Origin: Thioclava sp. ES.031
GTDB taxonomy: Bacteria > Pseudomonadota > Alphaproteobacteria > Rhodobacterales > Rhodobacteraceae
Direction of reading: 5' to 3'
NCBI RefSeq assembly: GCF_002563775.1
Contig: NZ_PDJO01000001.1
Location: 186,001 to 250,000, forward strand
DNA length: 64,000 bases
Both the position numbers and the translations under genes were made by a program. Of this stretch, positions 34,994-45,828 are shown in pieces. Positions within the stretch are counted from its first letter, which is position 1, and every line of letters begins with the position of its first letter. The notes beneath the pieces are model-generated. The model was not told the DNA's origin. It did not search any database and saw only the letters and a list, made by a program, of their open reading frames with translations.

Positions 34994-35679
34994 GCGCCGA
35001 CTGGCCCTCGCCCAATTACGGCCCGCGCCGCGATGGGGCGGTGCCGGAGCTTATCATCATCCATTACACCGCGATGTGGTCCTGCAAGGCCGCGCGCACG
35101 CGCCTGTGCCTGCCCGAGGCGGAGGTCTCCGCGCATTGGCTGATCGGGCGTGACGGTTCGGTCGAGCAGCTCGTCCCCGAGGAGATGCGCGCCTGGCATG
35201 CGGGCTTGGGAAGCTGGCAGGGTCTGGGCGATGTGAATTCGCGCTCCATCGGGATCGAGTTGGATAACGAGGGCGACCGTCCGTTTCCCGAGCCGCTGAT
35301 GGCCGCGCTGGAAGAGCTGCTGCCGCAGATCATGCGCCGCTGGGTAATCGCGCCGGAAAACGTCATCGGCCATTCGGATTTCGCGCCCGAGCGCAAGATC
35401 GACCCGGGGCCGCGCTTCGATTGGCAAAGGCTCGCGCGGCAGGGCTTGGCGATCTGGCCTGAGCGGAGTGCAGCTGCGCCCGCGGTGGACGCCGAGAGCT
35501 TCCTCGCGCTGGCCTCCAGCCTCGGCTACCCCGAAGCGCCGCTTGCGACGATCCTACCCGCCTTCCGCCTGCGCTTTCGCCCGCGCCATGAGGGGCCGCT
35601 CGATGCGGTCGACATGGCGCTGGTCGCCGATCTGGCGATGCGCTTCGGCGCGGATGGCGGGGCGTGGCGTTCCAGCTGA
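34990..35679 (+). CDS. N-acetylmuramoyl-L-alanine amidase (AmpD/Amidase_2)
   Basis: 229 residues from a GTG at 34990 that overlaps the lipoprotein stop; an in-frame ATG at 34957 is an alternative. Zinc ligands and catalytic residues of the amidase_2 fold are seen in IIIHYTAM, SAHWLIGRDG, SIGIELDN and GHSDFAPERKIDPG. It cuts between muramic acid and the peptide stem. No signal peptide is visible, so it is probably a cytosolic AmpD-type recycling enzyme. A C-terminal 60-residue helical region resembles a peptidoglycan-binding module in shape only. Confidence 0.85.
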   Translation: MSADWPSPNYGPRRDGAVPELIIIHYTAMWSCKAARTRLCLPEAEVSAHWLIGRDGSVEQLVPEEMRAWHAGLGSWQGLGDVNSRSIGIELDNEGDRPFPEPLMAALEELLPQIMRRWVIAPENVIGHSDFAPERKIDPGPRFDWQRLARQGLAIWPERSAAAPAVDAESFLALASSLGYPEAPLATILPAFRLRFRPRHEGPLDAVDMALVADLAMRFGADGGAWRSS

Positions 35680-35688
35680 GGGCGAGGA

Positions 35689-35745
35689 GGGGGCTCTGCC
35701 CCCGCTCGCGATGCGAGCCCCCCGGGATATTTCTTCCAAGCCGAA
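35689..35745 (+). repeat. Dispersed 3'-end repeat, copy A
   Basis: GGGGGCTCTGCCCCC hairpin, then a second stem (GCTCGCGATGCGAGC) and the tail CCCCGGGATATTT...CCAAGCCGAA. It begins 9 bases after the amidase stop in the sense orientation. Copies B (42288) and C (49291, minus strand) share both ends of the element. Probably a REP-like transcription end. Confidence 0.75.
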
Positions 35746-35752
35746 AAGGTGA

Positions 35753-37834
<2,082 letters not shown>

Positions 37835-37993
37835 TCAGAGCGAAAGCGCCACCGTTTCGCAGGGTTCACCAACCTGCGGGATTTTCTCCCATTGTTACCC
37901 TCGTATTGTCGCCGCGAAGTCTAAATTGCGCCCGATTTCGTGCCGATAAGCGGGAAATAAGAAACAGAAATTACAAGCCGAAGGGTGTTTGGG

Positions 37994-38899
37994 ATGGATC
38001 GCCTGACTGAAATGGAAGCCTTTGCCACCGTCGTGGATCAAGGGGGCTTCACCGATGCAGCCAAGAAGATGGGCATCTCCAAATCGGCTGTGTCGAAACA
38101 CGTCTCGGCGTTGGAGGCGCGCCTCGGCGCACGCCTTCTGAATCGCACCACCCGTCGCGTTTCGCCGACGGAAATCGGGCTGGCCTATTACGACCGCGCG
38201 CGCCGTGTTCTCAACGATGCGGGCGAGGCCGACGCGCTGGTCACGTCGATGCAGACGGCGCCCTCGGGGCTCCTGCGCATCTCGGTCGCCACCGATTTCG
38301 GTGTGAATCTTCTCTCGCCTGTTCTGGGCGAATTCCTGCAGGAATTTCCCGAAATCACCGTGAATATGGTGCTCAATAACCGCTACGTGGAACTCATCTC
38401 CGAAGGGTTCGACATGGCGATCCGCGTCGGCGAGCTGGAGGATTCGAGCCTGCGCGCGCGCAAGCTGACCGAGACCTCGCGCCGGATGATCGCCTCGCCG
38501 GATTACTTCGAGAAATTCGGTCGCCCCGAGCGGATCGACGATCTCAACGACCACAAGCTGCTGCATTATTCCAACCAGTCGGCGGGCAATGTCTGGAAGC
38601 TGACCGCGCCTTCGGGCGAGCGGCGTCAGGTCCGCTCCGCGGGCTGGCTGACGGTCAATGACGGCCAGTCGCTGCTGCATGCCGCGACGGCCGGTCTGGG
38701 GATCGCTTACCTGCCCTCATTCCTTTACGCCGATGCGATGCGCGAAGGTCTGGTGGAAGAGGCGATGCCCGATCTGCCGATGGAGACGCTGGGCATCTAC
38801 GCGATCTATCCGCCGGGCCGTTTCACCCAGCCGAAAGTGCGCGCCTTCATAGATTTCCTCGCCAAGACCTTCGCCGAGAAGGGCCCCGACAACTGGTGA
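37994..38899 (+). CDS. LysR family transcriptional regulator
   Basis: 301 residues. N-terminal winged helix-turn-helix (MEAFATVVDQGGFTDAAKK, KSAVSKHVSALEARLGARLL) and a C-terminal type-2 periplasmic-binding effector domain from about residue 90. It is divergent from fadH, so control of fadH is possible but not shown. The group resembles the CrgA/DsdC-like LysR proteins that repress their neighbours. The effector is unknown. Confidence 0.93.
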   Translation: MDRLTEMEAFATVVDQGGFTDAAKKMGISKSAVSKHVSALEARLGARLLNRTTRRVSPTEIGLAYYDRARRVLNDAGEADALVTSMQTAPSGLLRISVATDFGVNLLSPVLGEFLQEFPEITVNMVLNNRYVELISEGFDMAIRVGELEDSSLRARKLTETSRRMIASPDYFEKFGRPERIDDLNDHKLLHYSNQSAGNVWKLTAPSGERRQVRSAGWLTVNDGQSLLHAATAGLGIAYLPSFLYADAMREGLVEEAMPDLPMETLGIYAIYPPGRFTQPKVRAFIDFLAKTFAEKGPDNW

Positions 38900-38941
38900 G
38901 ACCGAACTCCCTCCAGCGCCGGGCCATTCCGCCGGCTGGCG

Positions 38942-39910
38942 CTAACTCCGGGTCGAGGTGAGAACCGCTTCGACCCGTCTGTTTTTCTCGCGCCCCTCTT
39001 TGGTCAGGTTGCTCGCGCGCGGGGCGAGGAAGCCCGCCCCCTCGGCGCTGACCTGCGACGCCGCCACCCCGTAATCGCCGATCAGCTTCTGCCGTGCCGA
39101 TTGCGCGCGTTTCTTCGACAGCGCGATATTGGCCGCGAGCGAGCCCACCGCATCGGTATGGCCCACCAGCATCAGCTGAAAATCGGGATTGGCCTTGAGG
39201 AACTCGGCCAGCGCCTGCAGCGAGGCGAAATCGCCCGAACCGAGCGCGGAGGCCCCGGACGGAAAGTCGAGATCGTCGAGCGCGACCGACCCCTGCGCCT
39301 CCAGCGTCTGCGCAAGCGCGGAGGGGGCGACGGCGGGCGCATCGGCGCGCGGCAGAATCGGCGCGGTTTGCGGCGGGGCGAGCGGATCGTCGGGCTGGGC
39401 GGGCGTGACGTCCTGCACCCGCATCTCGGTCACCTGAATGAAGCCCGACTCGGAGGACCGCGACACGGTGATCGCGAAATAATCGGCCCCCTTGCGCGCC
39501 GCGATATAGCGGAAGTCGCCCAGATCGACATGCATCGCGGGCTCCGACAGCAGGTCGAGCGCGTAGCGGAAATCGAACCCGCCGCAGGCTTGCGTGTCGC
39601 ATTCATAGAGAATGTCGTAGCCCGCCTGTTCGAGCTGATCGCGCAGGGGTGCGAGGATTTGCAGCGTCGTGTTCTGATTGGCCCGCAGCTGATAGGCGGT
39701 GTCGGAGCGCGCGCCCTCGAGATCGCGGGTGTCGAGCTGACCGTCCTGCCACGGCCCGACCGCCAACTGGTAGCTGGTGGCGGGGCTTGTTTCCTGCGCG
39801 GATTGGGTGGCGCCAGCGGGCAGTTGCAGATCCGCCGATGCGGCCAGCGCCGCGTGGGACAGGGGGACGGCCAGCAGAGCGGCCAGAAGAAGGGTCGCCC
39901 GGCGGGTCAT
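38942..39910 (-). CDS. OmpA family protein
   Basis: 322 residues. A signal peptide (residues 1-23, HAALAA) is followed by a DUF4892-like N-terminal domain with a probable disulfide (CDTQACGGFDF) and a Pro/Ala-rich linker. The C-terminal OmpA/MotB peptidoglycan-binding domain shows LVGHTDAVGSLAANIALSKKR in two blocks and ends NRRVEAVL. Likely a periplasmic or outer-membrane protein that binds the cell wall. Its ATG overlaps the stop of the acetyltransferase gene (ATGA), in the order cinA-GNAT-OmpA. Confidence 0.85.
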   Translation of the reverse strand: MTRRATLLLAALLAVPLSHAALAASADLQLPAGATQSAQETSPATSYQLAVGPWQDGQLDTRDLEGARSDTAYQLRANQNTTLQILAPLRDQLEQAGYDILYECDTQACGGFDFRYALDLLSEPAMHVDLGDFRYIAARKGADYFAITVSRSSESGFIQVTEMRVQDVTPAQPDDPLAPPQTAPILPRADAPAVAPSALAQTLEAQGSVALDDLDFPSGASALGSGDFASLQALAEFLKANPDFQLMLVGHTDAVGSLAANIALSKKRAQSARQKLIGDYGVAASQVSAEGAGFLAPRASNLTKEGREKNRRVEAVLTSTRS

Positions 39911-40620
39911 GCCACCTCCGGCGCGCGGCGATAGTGATATTGCGCGCGCACTTCCATGCCGAAGCTTTCCGCGAGCGTGTTCGAGGCGTCATTGGCGAGC
40001 GTCGTGATCATCTCGAACCGCTCCGCCCCGGCCTCGGCGGCCCAGCGAGCGCCCTCATGGATCATCTCGCGCGCGAGGCTCATCCGGCGGTATTTTGGCG
40101 CGACGGCGAGCGCGTGGAGCATCGCCGCCCCCTCGTAGAGACCGATATAGGCAACGCCTGCGGCCCGGTCTTCCTTGCGGCCGAGAACGCAGGTTTTCGG
40201 CACCTCGGCGCGATCCATGATCGCTTGGCGCTCGGGTCCGACATCAAGCTCGGTCCAGAGGTCGCGGGCGATCTGCAGCGGCGGCCAGTGGGCGAAAGCA
40301 GTCACGGGCGGCACCTCGCCCTGCATCGCGGCGATCGGAGCCGACCAGATCCGCACCGGGTCATAGGATTCGTAGCCGCGCGCCTCCAGGACCGCATCCA
40401 ACGCCTCGTCGCCCGCGCGGATCATGAAGCGCGGACCCTGGCCCAAGGCGCGATGCGTAGCTTCGGCGGCCGGAATGTCGGCCTGCTCGAGCGGCACTTC
40501 GAGCGTCGCGCAGCTGACGCGCGACCCGCCGCCCTGACCGTCGCGGATCAGAAACCCGCCCGCGCGGCGATATTCGGCTGCGGGCCAGGTCGCGTCGATG
40601 ATCGCGTAAGCGTCGATCAT
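39907..40620 (-). CDS. GNAT family N-acetyltransferase
   Basis: 237 residues. The acetyl-CoA-binding core lies in the C-terminal half, with LHALAVAPKYRRMSLAREMIHEG showing the V-x-P-x-x-R/Q-x-x-G/S-x-A/G motif in a relaxed form. The N-terminal part starts IIDATWPAAEYRRAG. The acceptor is not predictable. Both ends overlap neighbours by 4 bases (cinA upstream, OmpA gene downstream), so it is embedded in one operon. Confidence 0.85.
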   Translation of the reverse strand: MIDAYAIIDATWPAAEYRRAGGFLIRDGQGGGSRVSCATLEVPLEQADIPAAEATHRALGQGPRFMIRAGDEALDAVLEARGYESYDPVRIWSAPIAAMQGEVPPVTAFAHWPPLQIARDLWTELDVGPERQAIMDRAEVPKTCVLGRKEDRAAGVAYIGLYEGAAMLHALAVAPKYRRMSLAREMIHEGARWAAEAGAERFEMITTLANDASNTLAESFGMEVRAQYHYRRAPEVA

Positions 40621-41345
40621 GTGCCCTCCGGGAAGGCGGTTTTCAGATCGGCGAAGCCCGCGTCGACCTGAACGGGATCGGTGCCGCGCAGCACAAGATT
40701 GGTGCCGTAACGGCCCTCCTGCACGAAGGGGTAGGAGCCGATCGAGAGGTCTGGGTAGCGGCCTGCCAGCGCGCGCAGATCGTCGGCCACCGAGGATTCC
40801 GCGCGCAGCACCTGAAGGCTGCGCGAGAGCATCGGCGCGCCGCCGGTGAGCTTCGGCAAAAGCCCTTCGACCATCGCCTGAAAGATGTTCGGCACGCCCG
40901 CCATCACATGGACATTGCCTAGCGAGAAGCCCGGCGCGGCGGAGATCGGGTTCTCGATCAAAACCGCCCCGTCGGGGATCCGCGCCATGCGCAGCCGCGC
41001 GGAGGTGAACTCGGTGTCGCGCGCGGCATAATGCGCGGCGAGGATCGCCTTGGCATCCTCGCGCACGTCGAGCTTCGCGCCCATCGCCTCCGCCACCGCA
41101 TCGGCGGTGATGTCGTCATGGGTCGGGCCGATTCCGCCGCTCGTAAAAAGGTGATCATGGGCTGCCGAGAGCTCCCGCACCGCGGCCACGATCACGTCAT
41201 TGTCGTCCGGCACCACGCGGATTTCGCGGCAGGTGATTCCGCGCTCGACCAGCTGTCCGGCCAGATAATGCGCGTTTCCCTCGCGGGTGCGCCCCGAGAG
41301 GATTTCATCGCCGATGATCAGGATCGCTGCGGTGGGATTTGGCAT
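40617..41345 (-). CDS. cinA: Competence/damage-inducible protein A, MoaB-like domain
   Basis: 242 residues, only the molybdopterin-binding-like N-terminal domain of CinA (COG1058); the C-terminal NMN-deamidase domain is absent. Motifs: ILIIGDEILSGRTREGNAH, TSGGIGPTHDDITADAVAEA and HVMAGVPNIFQAM. The family has ADP-ribose pyrophosphatase activity in some members. AAAGGAG is 8 bases upstream of the ATG at 41345. First gene of an operon with the acetyltransferase and OmpA-like genes. Confidence 0.88.
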   Translation of the reverse strand: MPNPTAAILIIGDEILSGRTREGNAHYLAGQLVERGITCREIRVVPDDNDVIVAAVRELSAAHDHLFTSGGIGPTHDDITADAVAEAMGAKLDVREDAKAILAAHYAARDTEFTSARLRMARIPDGAVLIENPISAAPGFSLGNVHVMAGVPNIFQAMVEGLLPKLTGGAPMLSRSLQVLRAESSVADDLRALAGRYPDLSIGSYPFVQEGRYGTNLVLRGTDPVQVDAGFADLKTAFPEGT

Positions 41346-41462
41346 CTGTGAGGCTCCTTTCGACTTGGTATAGGGCGCGGAACGGGGCGCGAAAAGCCCG
41401 GGCACTGGCCAAGCCCCGCTTTTGTGACTATCTAAAGGCCGAAACCCTTAAGGAGCAGACCG

Positions 41463-42272
41463 TTGGACGATACTCAGGGCCGCACCACGAAGGACGGAAT
41501 CCGGATCTACGATCAGAGCGATTTTGCGGGAATGCGCGCCTCCTCGCAGGTGACGGCGCAAATTCTCGACGAAGTCGCCGATCTGGTGGAGCCGGGGGTC
41601 ACGACCGCAGCACTCGACGCCTTCATCGAACGCCGCGTGGGGGAGCTGGGCGCCACCTCGGCGACCATCGGGTATCGGGGCTATCAGCACGCGAGCTGCA
41701 TCTCGGTGAACCATGTCGTCTGCCACGGCATCCCGGGCGACAAGAAGCTGAAGGACGGCGATATCATCAATATCGACGTGACCGTGATCCTCGACGGCTG
41801 GTTCGGGGACAGCTCGCGCATGTATGTCGCGGGCAATCTGAGCCGCAAGGCCGAGCGTCTGATTCAGGTCACCCATGACTCGCTCATGGTCGGCATCGAG
41901 CAGGTGAAGCCCGGCAACACCTTTGGCGATATCGGCCACGCGATCCAGAAATTCGTCGAAAGCAACCGCATGTCGGTGGTGCGCGACTTCTGCGGCCACG
42001 GTGTGGGCAAGGTCTTCCACGCGCCGCCGAACGTGCTGCATTACGGGCGCGCGGGCACCGGCGCGATGCTGGAAGAGGGCATGATCTTCACGATCGAACC
42101 GATGGTGAATCTGGGCCGCCCCGAGACCAAGGTTCTGGCCGATGATTGGACCGCCGTGACGCGGGACAAATCGCTGTCGGCGCAGTTCGAGCATTCGGTC
42201 GGCGTGACCGCCGATGGCTGCGAGATCTTCACCACCTCACCGGCTGGGCGCTTCCACCCGACCTGGCGCTGA
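41463..42272 (+). CDS. map: Type I methionine aminopeptidase
   Basis: 269 residues. It removes the initiator methionine from nascent proteins. Metal ligands are seen as Asp in INIDVTVILDG, His in CGHGVGKVFH and Glu in FTIEPMV and SAQFEHSVGV. The start codon is TTG at 41463, supported by AAGGAG 7 bases upstream and by no in-frame ATG in the expected region. The first 20 residues before the catalytic domain are slightly longer than E. coli Map. Confidence 0.95.
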   Translation: MDDTQGRTTKDGIRIYDQSDFAGMRASSQVTAQILDEVADLVEPGVTTAALDAFIERRVGELGATSATIGYRGYQHASCISVNHVVCHGIPGDKKLKDGDIINIDVTVILDGWFGDSSRMYVAGNLSRKAERLIQVTHDSLMVGIEQVKPGNTFGDIGHAIQKFVESNRMSVVRDFCGHGVGKVFHAPPNVLHYGRAGTGAMLEEGMIFTIEPMVNLGRPETKVLADDWTAVTRDKSLSAQFEHSVGVTADGCEIFTTSPAGRFHPTWR

Positions 42273-42287
42273 GGTTCAGGGGTCGGT

Positions 42288-42345
42288 GGGGGCTCTGCCC
42301 CCGCTGGCTGCGCCAGCCCCCCCGGGATACTTTCGCCAAGCCGAA
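42288..42345 (+). repeat. Dispersed 3'-end repeat, copy B
   Basis: GGGGGCTCTGCCCCC, then GCTGGCTGCGCCAGC as a second stem and the tail CCCCGGGATACTTTC...CCAAGCCGAA. It begins 15 bases after the map stop in the sense orientation, in the gap between map and the convergent HAD gene. Both ends match copy A. Confidence 0.75.
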
Positions 42346-42347
42346 GG

Positions 42348-43016
42348 TCAGGGATCGAGGCCGATGAGTCGCGGCACCTGGGCCATGTCGGTGAACAATT
42401 CCGCCCCTTCCGCCGCGAGCTTCGGATTGGCGCCTTTCGGCGAATAGCCGAGGCAGCGCATGCCTGCGTTTTTCGCCGCGCGCGCGCCCGTGGCGCTATC
42501 CTCGATCACCACGCAGGCGGTCGGATCGGCGCCCAAATGGCGCGCGGCATGGATGTAGAGATCGGGCTTCGGCTTGGGCAGTCCCATGTCCTGCCCTGAG
42601 AACAGCAGCCCCTCCAGCCGCGTGCGGATATCCGGGTGCTGCCCGAGCGTCGCCTCCATCTTCGCCTGGCGTCCGTTCGAGCCGACCGCGAAGGGAATTC
42701 CCTCCGCATCGAGCCGGGCGAGAAGGCGCGGGATGCCGGGCATCAGCTCGGTCCCCTCGCGCAGCCGGGCGTAGAGCCCTTCGTAATAGCTGTCGACCCA
42801 GCCCTCGGGCAGATCGGCCCCATGCGCGCGGCCCCATTGATAGACATTCTCGATGGTGGAGCCGATGAAGGCGTCTTCCAGTTCGGAGATCGTCTTGTGC
42901 ACGCCGTAGCGGGCGAATTCTTCCTGGATCAGGTCTAAGGTCGCGGGCTCGCTGTCGACGAGCACCCCGTCGCAATCGAACAGGACGGCATGGGGGATCT
43001 TCGGGTGGTGCGTCAT
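42348..43016 (-). CDS. HAD-IA family hydrolase (phosphoglycolate-phosphatase-like)
   Basis: 222 residues. HAD motif I is LFDCDGVLVDSEP (Asp nucleophile about residue 14), motif II VGSNGRQ, motif III near GLPKPKPDL and motif IV VIEDSATG. The cap domain is the small helical type of beta-phosphoglucomutase and phosphoglycolate phosphatase. The substrate is open. Its start overlaps the rsmD stop (ATGA), making it the third gene of a three-gene operon. Confidence 0.88.
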   Translation of the reverse strand: MTHHPKIPHAVLFDCDGVLVDSEPATLDLIQEEFARYGVHKTISELEDAFIGSTIENVYQWGRAHGADLPEGWVDSYYEGLYARLREGTELMPGIPRLLARLDAEGIPFAVGSNGRQAKMEATLGQHPDIRTRLEGLLFSGQDMGLPKPKPDLYIHAARHLGADPTACVVIEDSATGARAAKNAGMRCLGYSPKGANPKLAAEGAELFTDMAQVPRLIGLDP

Positions 43017-43576
43017 TCAGACATCCGGGCAAGGGTTACGAGCGTGTCGCCATAGCGGCGCTGGTCGAGCTGTTCGAGGCGCGCGGGAAGGATCGGCGGG
43101 GTGTTCTCTTCCCAAACGATCATCGCGCCCGGAGCGATCCATCCATTCTCGAGACAGGAGGCGAGGGCGCGTTCGCCCAGCCCCATCCCATAGGGCGGAT
43201 CGAGGAAGATCAGATCATAGCCGGGGCCGCGATTTGGACCCATATTGGTCGCATCGCGCCGCCAGACATCGGTCACGCCCATCGCGCGCATCGCCTCGAT
43301 ATTGCGGCGCAGAAGCGCGCGGGCGGCAGTGCCGTCATCGACGAAAGCCACGCGGGCCGCGCCGCGCGACAGCGCCTCCAGCCCCAGCGCGCCGGTGCCT
43401 GCGAAGAGATCGAGCACCCGCGCCTCGGGCACCGGATTGCCATGCCCGCCATTGGTCAGCAGGTTGAAGATCGACTCGCGCACGCGGTCGGTCGTGGGGC
43501 GCAGATGCGCGTCCATCTCGCCCGCACCCACATCCGCCAGTTTCAGCCCGCGTTTCGCCCCACCGATAATTCTCAT
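43013..43576 (-). CDS. rsmD: 16S rRNA (guanine(966)-N2)-methyltransferase
   Basis: 187 residues. SAM-binding motif VLDLFAGTGALGLEALSRG and catalytic LDPPYGMG. N-terminal start MRIIGGAKRGLKL and RPTTDRVRESIFN are diagnostic of RsmD. It methylates G966 in the 30S decoding region. It overlaps the genes on both sides by 4 bases. Confidence 0.95.
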   Translation of the reverse strand: MRIIGGAKRGLKLADVGAGEMDAHLRPTTDRVRESIFNLLTNGGHGNPVPEARVLDLFAGTGALGLEALSRGAARVAFVDDGTAARALLRRNIEAMRAMGVTDVWRRDATNMGPNRGPGYDLIFLDPPYGMGLGERALASCLENGWIAPGAMIVWEENTPPILPARLEQLDQRRYGDTLVTLARMSE

Positions 43577-44772
43577 TTCATCAGGGCTTTCAGCTCTGCC
43601 GTGGTCTCGACCGTTTCGGGCGTCACGGGCTTGCCCGCTTCGATCAGGCGCTTGCCGACCATATAGGCGCGCGCGTCGTTGATCGCGTCCACCGCGATCA
43701 GACGGCCTGCGCGGAAATACCAGAAGCTGCTGCCGTCATCGCGGCGGCTGACGACTTGGTCGTAGCCCGCATTGAGCCCGGCGATTTGCAGCTTCGCGTC
43801 GAACTGATCGGACCAGAACCACGGTTTCGGCGTATAGGCGCGCTCCGCGCCCAGCATGTTCGCGGCGACCAATTCGCCCATGTCGATGGCGTTGCCGACG
43901 GATTCGAGGCGGATACGTCCCTCGGCACCGGGGAAGGAGGCGCAATCGCCCGCCGCCCAGATATGGGGCGCGGAGGTGCGGCCCTGCGCGTCGGCGGCGA
44001 TGCCGTTTTCGCAATGGATGCCGGCTTCGCGGGCGACCTCTTCGTCGGGGGTGATGCCGATGCCGACGATCGCGAAATCGGCGGGCAATTCGTGCCCGTC
44101 CTCGAGGATTGCGCCGGTGACGGTCTCCTCGCCGGTCAATCGCGTCAGACCGACGCCTTCGAGGATTTCGACGCCGCGCTCGCGATGCAGCGTGCGGATC
44201 GCGTCTGCGGTTTCCTTGCAGGCGACGCGGCCGAGGATGCGCGGGGCGGCCTCGACGAGCGTGACCTCGAGGCCGAGCTTGCGCGCGACCGCTGCCGCCT
44301 CCAGCCCGATATAGCCGCCGCCGACCACCACGAGCCGTTTGCCGGGGGTGAAATGGGGCTGCATCCGGTCGACATCCGCGAGGTTGCGCACGGTGAAGAC
44401 ATTGCCCAGATCGCCGCCGATCGCCGCAGGCAGCCGACGCGGCGTGGCCCCGGTGCACAGCGCCAGTTCGACATAATCGAGCGTCTCGCCATCCGACAGG
44501 GTGACCGTCTGCGCTTCGGTATCGATCGCGGTGACGGAGGTGCCGAGCCGCAGCGTGATGTCGTTCTCCTGCCACCAGTCGGGGGCGCGCAGCGTCAGCC
44601 GCTCCAGCTCCATCTCGCCCAGCAGATAGGCCTTCGACAGGGGCGGGCGCTGGTAGGGCTGAATGGGCTCCGCGCCGATCACGGTGATCGCACCGTCATA
44701 TTTCAGCGCCCGCAGTTTCGCGGCCATCGAGGCTGCGGCCTGTCCCGCGCCGACGATCACTATTCCACCCAT
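43573..44772 (-). CDS. FAD-dependent ferredoxin/rubredoxin reductase-like oxidoreductase
   Basis: 399 residues. FAD loop IVIVGAGQAAASMA, NAD loop VVVGGGYIGLEAAA, AAGDCASFPG and the conserved QPYQRPPLSKAYL. This is the class of NAD-ferredoxin reductases of cytochrome P450 and dioxygenase systems; a C-terminal domain of about 80 residues follows. No ferredoxin, P450 or dioxygenase gene is adjacent, so the partner is elsewhere. The start at 44772 has GGAG 6 bases upstream; a GTG at 44784 is the alternative. First gene of the operon with rsmD and the HAD hydrolase. Confidence 0.88.
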   Translation of the reverse strand: MGGIVIVGAGQAAASMAAKLRALKYDGAITVIGAEPIQPYQRPPLSKAYLLGEMELERLTLRAPDWWQENDITLRLGTSVTAIDTEAQTVTLSDGETLDYVELALCTGATPRRLPAAIGGDLGNVFTVRNLADVDRMQPHFTPGKRLVVVGGGYIGLEAAAVARKLGLEVTLVEAAPRILGRVACKETADAIRTLHRERGVEILEGVGLTRLTGEETVTGAILEDGHELPADFAIVGIGITPDEEVAREAGIHCENGIAADAQGRTSAPHIWAAGDCASFPGAEGRIRLESVGNAIDMGELVAANMLGAERAYTPKPWFWSDQFDAKLQIAGLNAGYDQVVSRRDDGSSFWYFRAGRLIAVDAINDARAYMVGKRLIEAGKPVTPETVETTAELKALMK

Positions 44773-44854
44773 GACTTTCTCCACTGGCCCGGCTCGCGCT
44801 TGACCCTATATCGACGGGCGGAACAAGTGCAACGCGAACAAATCGGAGCTTTCT

Positions 44855-45343
44855 ATGACCTTAACGACCGGCGACGTTCTTCCTGGCGCGACTTTCCTCG
44901 CGATGGGCGACGAGGGGCCGCAACCCGTTAGTCTTGGTGACAAAATGAAGGGCCGCAAGATCGTGATCTTCGCGGTTCCGGGCGCTTTTACCGGCGTCTG
45001 CACCACCGCACATGTGCCCAGCTTCATCCGCACCAAGGACCAATTCGCCGAGAAGGGCGTGGACGAGATCGTCTGCATCTCCGTCAATGACCCCTTCGTG
45101 ATGAAGTCCTGGGGCGAAGAGACCGGCGCGAACGAGGCGGGGCTGACCATGCTGGCCGACCCGGAAGCCGCGTTCACGCAGGCGATCGAGATGGATTTCA
45201 CCGCGCCGCCCGCAGGCCTCATCAACCGCTCGAAGCGCTATGCGATGCTGGTCGAGGATGGCGTGGTCAAGCTGCTGCATGTCGAGGATAGCCCCGGCAC
45301 CTGCGAAGCCTCGGCGGGCGAAGGGCTTCTCGCGGCAATCTGA
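44855..45343 (+). CDS. Peroxiredoxin (Prx5/AhpE-like)
   Basis: 162 residues. The peroxidatic Cys49 lies in VPGAFTGVCTTAHVPSF, the Prx5-type signature; Arg and Thr of the catalytic set are present. A second Cys (CEASAGEG) at the C-terminus may be the resolving residue. It reduces peroxides with glutathione or thioredoxin/glutaredoxin. No fused glutaredoxin domain. Convergent with the pterin dehydratase gene. Confidence 0.93.
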   Translation: MTLTTGDVLPGATFLAMGDEGPQPVSLGDKMKGRKIVIFAVPGAFTGVCTTAHVPSFIRTKDQFAEKGVDEIVCISVNDPFVMKSWGEETGANEAGLTMLADPEAAFTQAIEMDFTAPPAGLINRSKRYAMLVEDGVVKLLHVEDSPGTCEASAGEGLLAAI

Positions 45344-45367
45344 CGCGAGCCCTTACCGGAACATGAA

Positions 45368-45396
45368 AACGCCCGGCCAAGGAGCCGGGCGTTTTT
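45368..45396. terminator. Bidirectional terminator between the peroxiredoxin and pterin dehydratase genes
   Basis: AACGCCCGGC / GCCGGGCGTT is a perfect 10-bp stem with a 6-base loop. The plus strand ends in TTTTTC and the minus strand in TTTTC. Confidence 0.85.
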
Positions 45397-45399
45397 CGT

Positions 45400-45771
45400 T
45401 TAGTCTTCGTCTTTTTCGACCGGTTCGGTCAGACGCATCACCGGGCGCCCGATATCGCGGTCGACCTCGGCCACGCCCTCGGCCAGCGAATCCAACGCGC
45501 CGGCCAATTCGATATCGAGGACGCTGATGCCGCCGCAATCATGGGTCGTCAGCGTGATTTCGAGCTTGTTGTAGACATTGCGCCAGTCGGGATGGTGATC
45601 CATCTTCTCGGCGCAAAGCGCGGCTTGGCTCATGAACCCCCAAGCGGCGGAGAAATCTTTGAACAGAAGCCGCTTGATCAGGGCATCCTGCCCATCGGCC
45701 GCGCGCCATCCGGTATCTTCAAGCGCATTGAGCAGCGCCTTGCGTTCCTCGGGTTCGAGCTTCGATGTCAT
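45400..45771 (-). CDS. phhB: 4a-hydroxytetrahydrobiopterin dehydratase
   Basis: 123 residues. The diagnostic motif is MDHHPDWRNVYNKLEITLTT in one block, with HDCGG following. It regenerates the pterin cofactor of aromatic amino-acid hydroxylases (or acts in molybdopterin metabolism in bacteria without phhA). No phhA gene is nearby. The N-terminus (KLEPEERKALLNALEDTGW) is normal length. Confidence 0.92.
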   Translation of the reverse strand: MTSKLEPEERKALLNALEDTGWRAADGQDALIKRLLFKDFSAAWGFMSQAALCAEKMDHHPDWRNVYNKLEITLTTHDCGGISVLDIELAGALDSLAEGVAEVDRDIGRPVMRLTEPVEKDED

Positions 45772-45828
45772 CGCTTACTCCCTGATGCGTTAAGCTGGCC
45801 CGCAGCCTTGCAGCAGCGGGCCGCCAGT

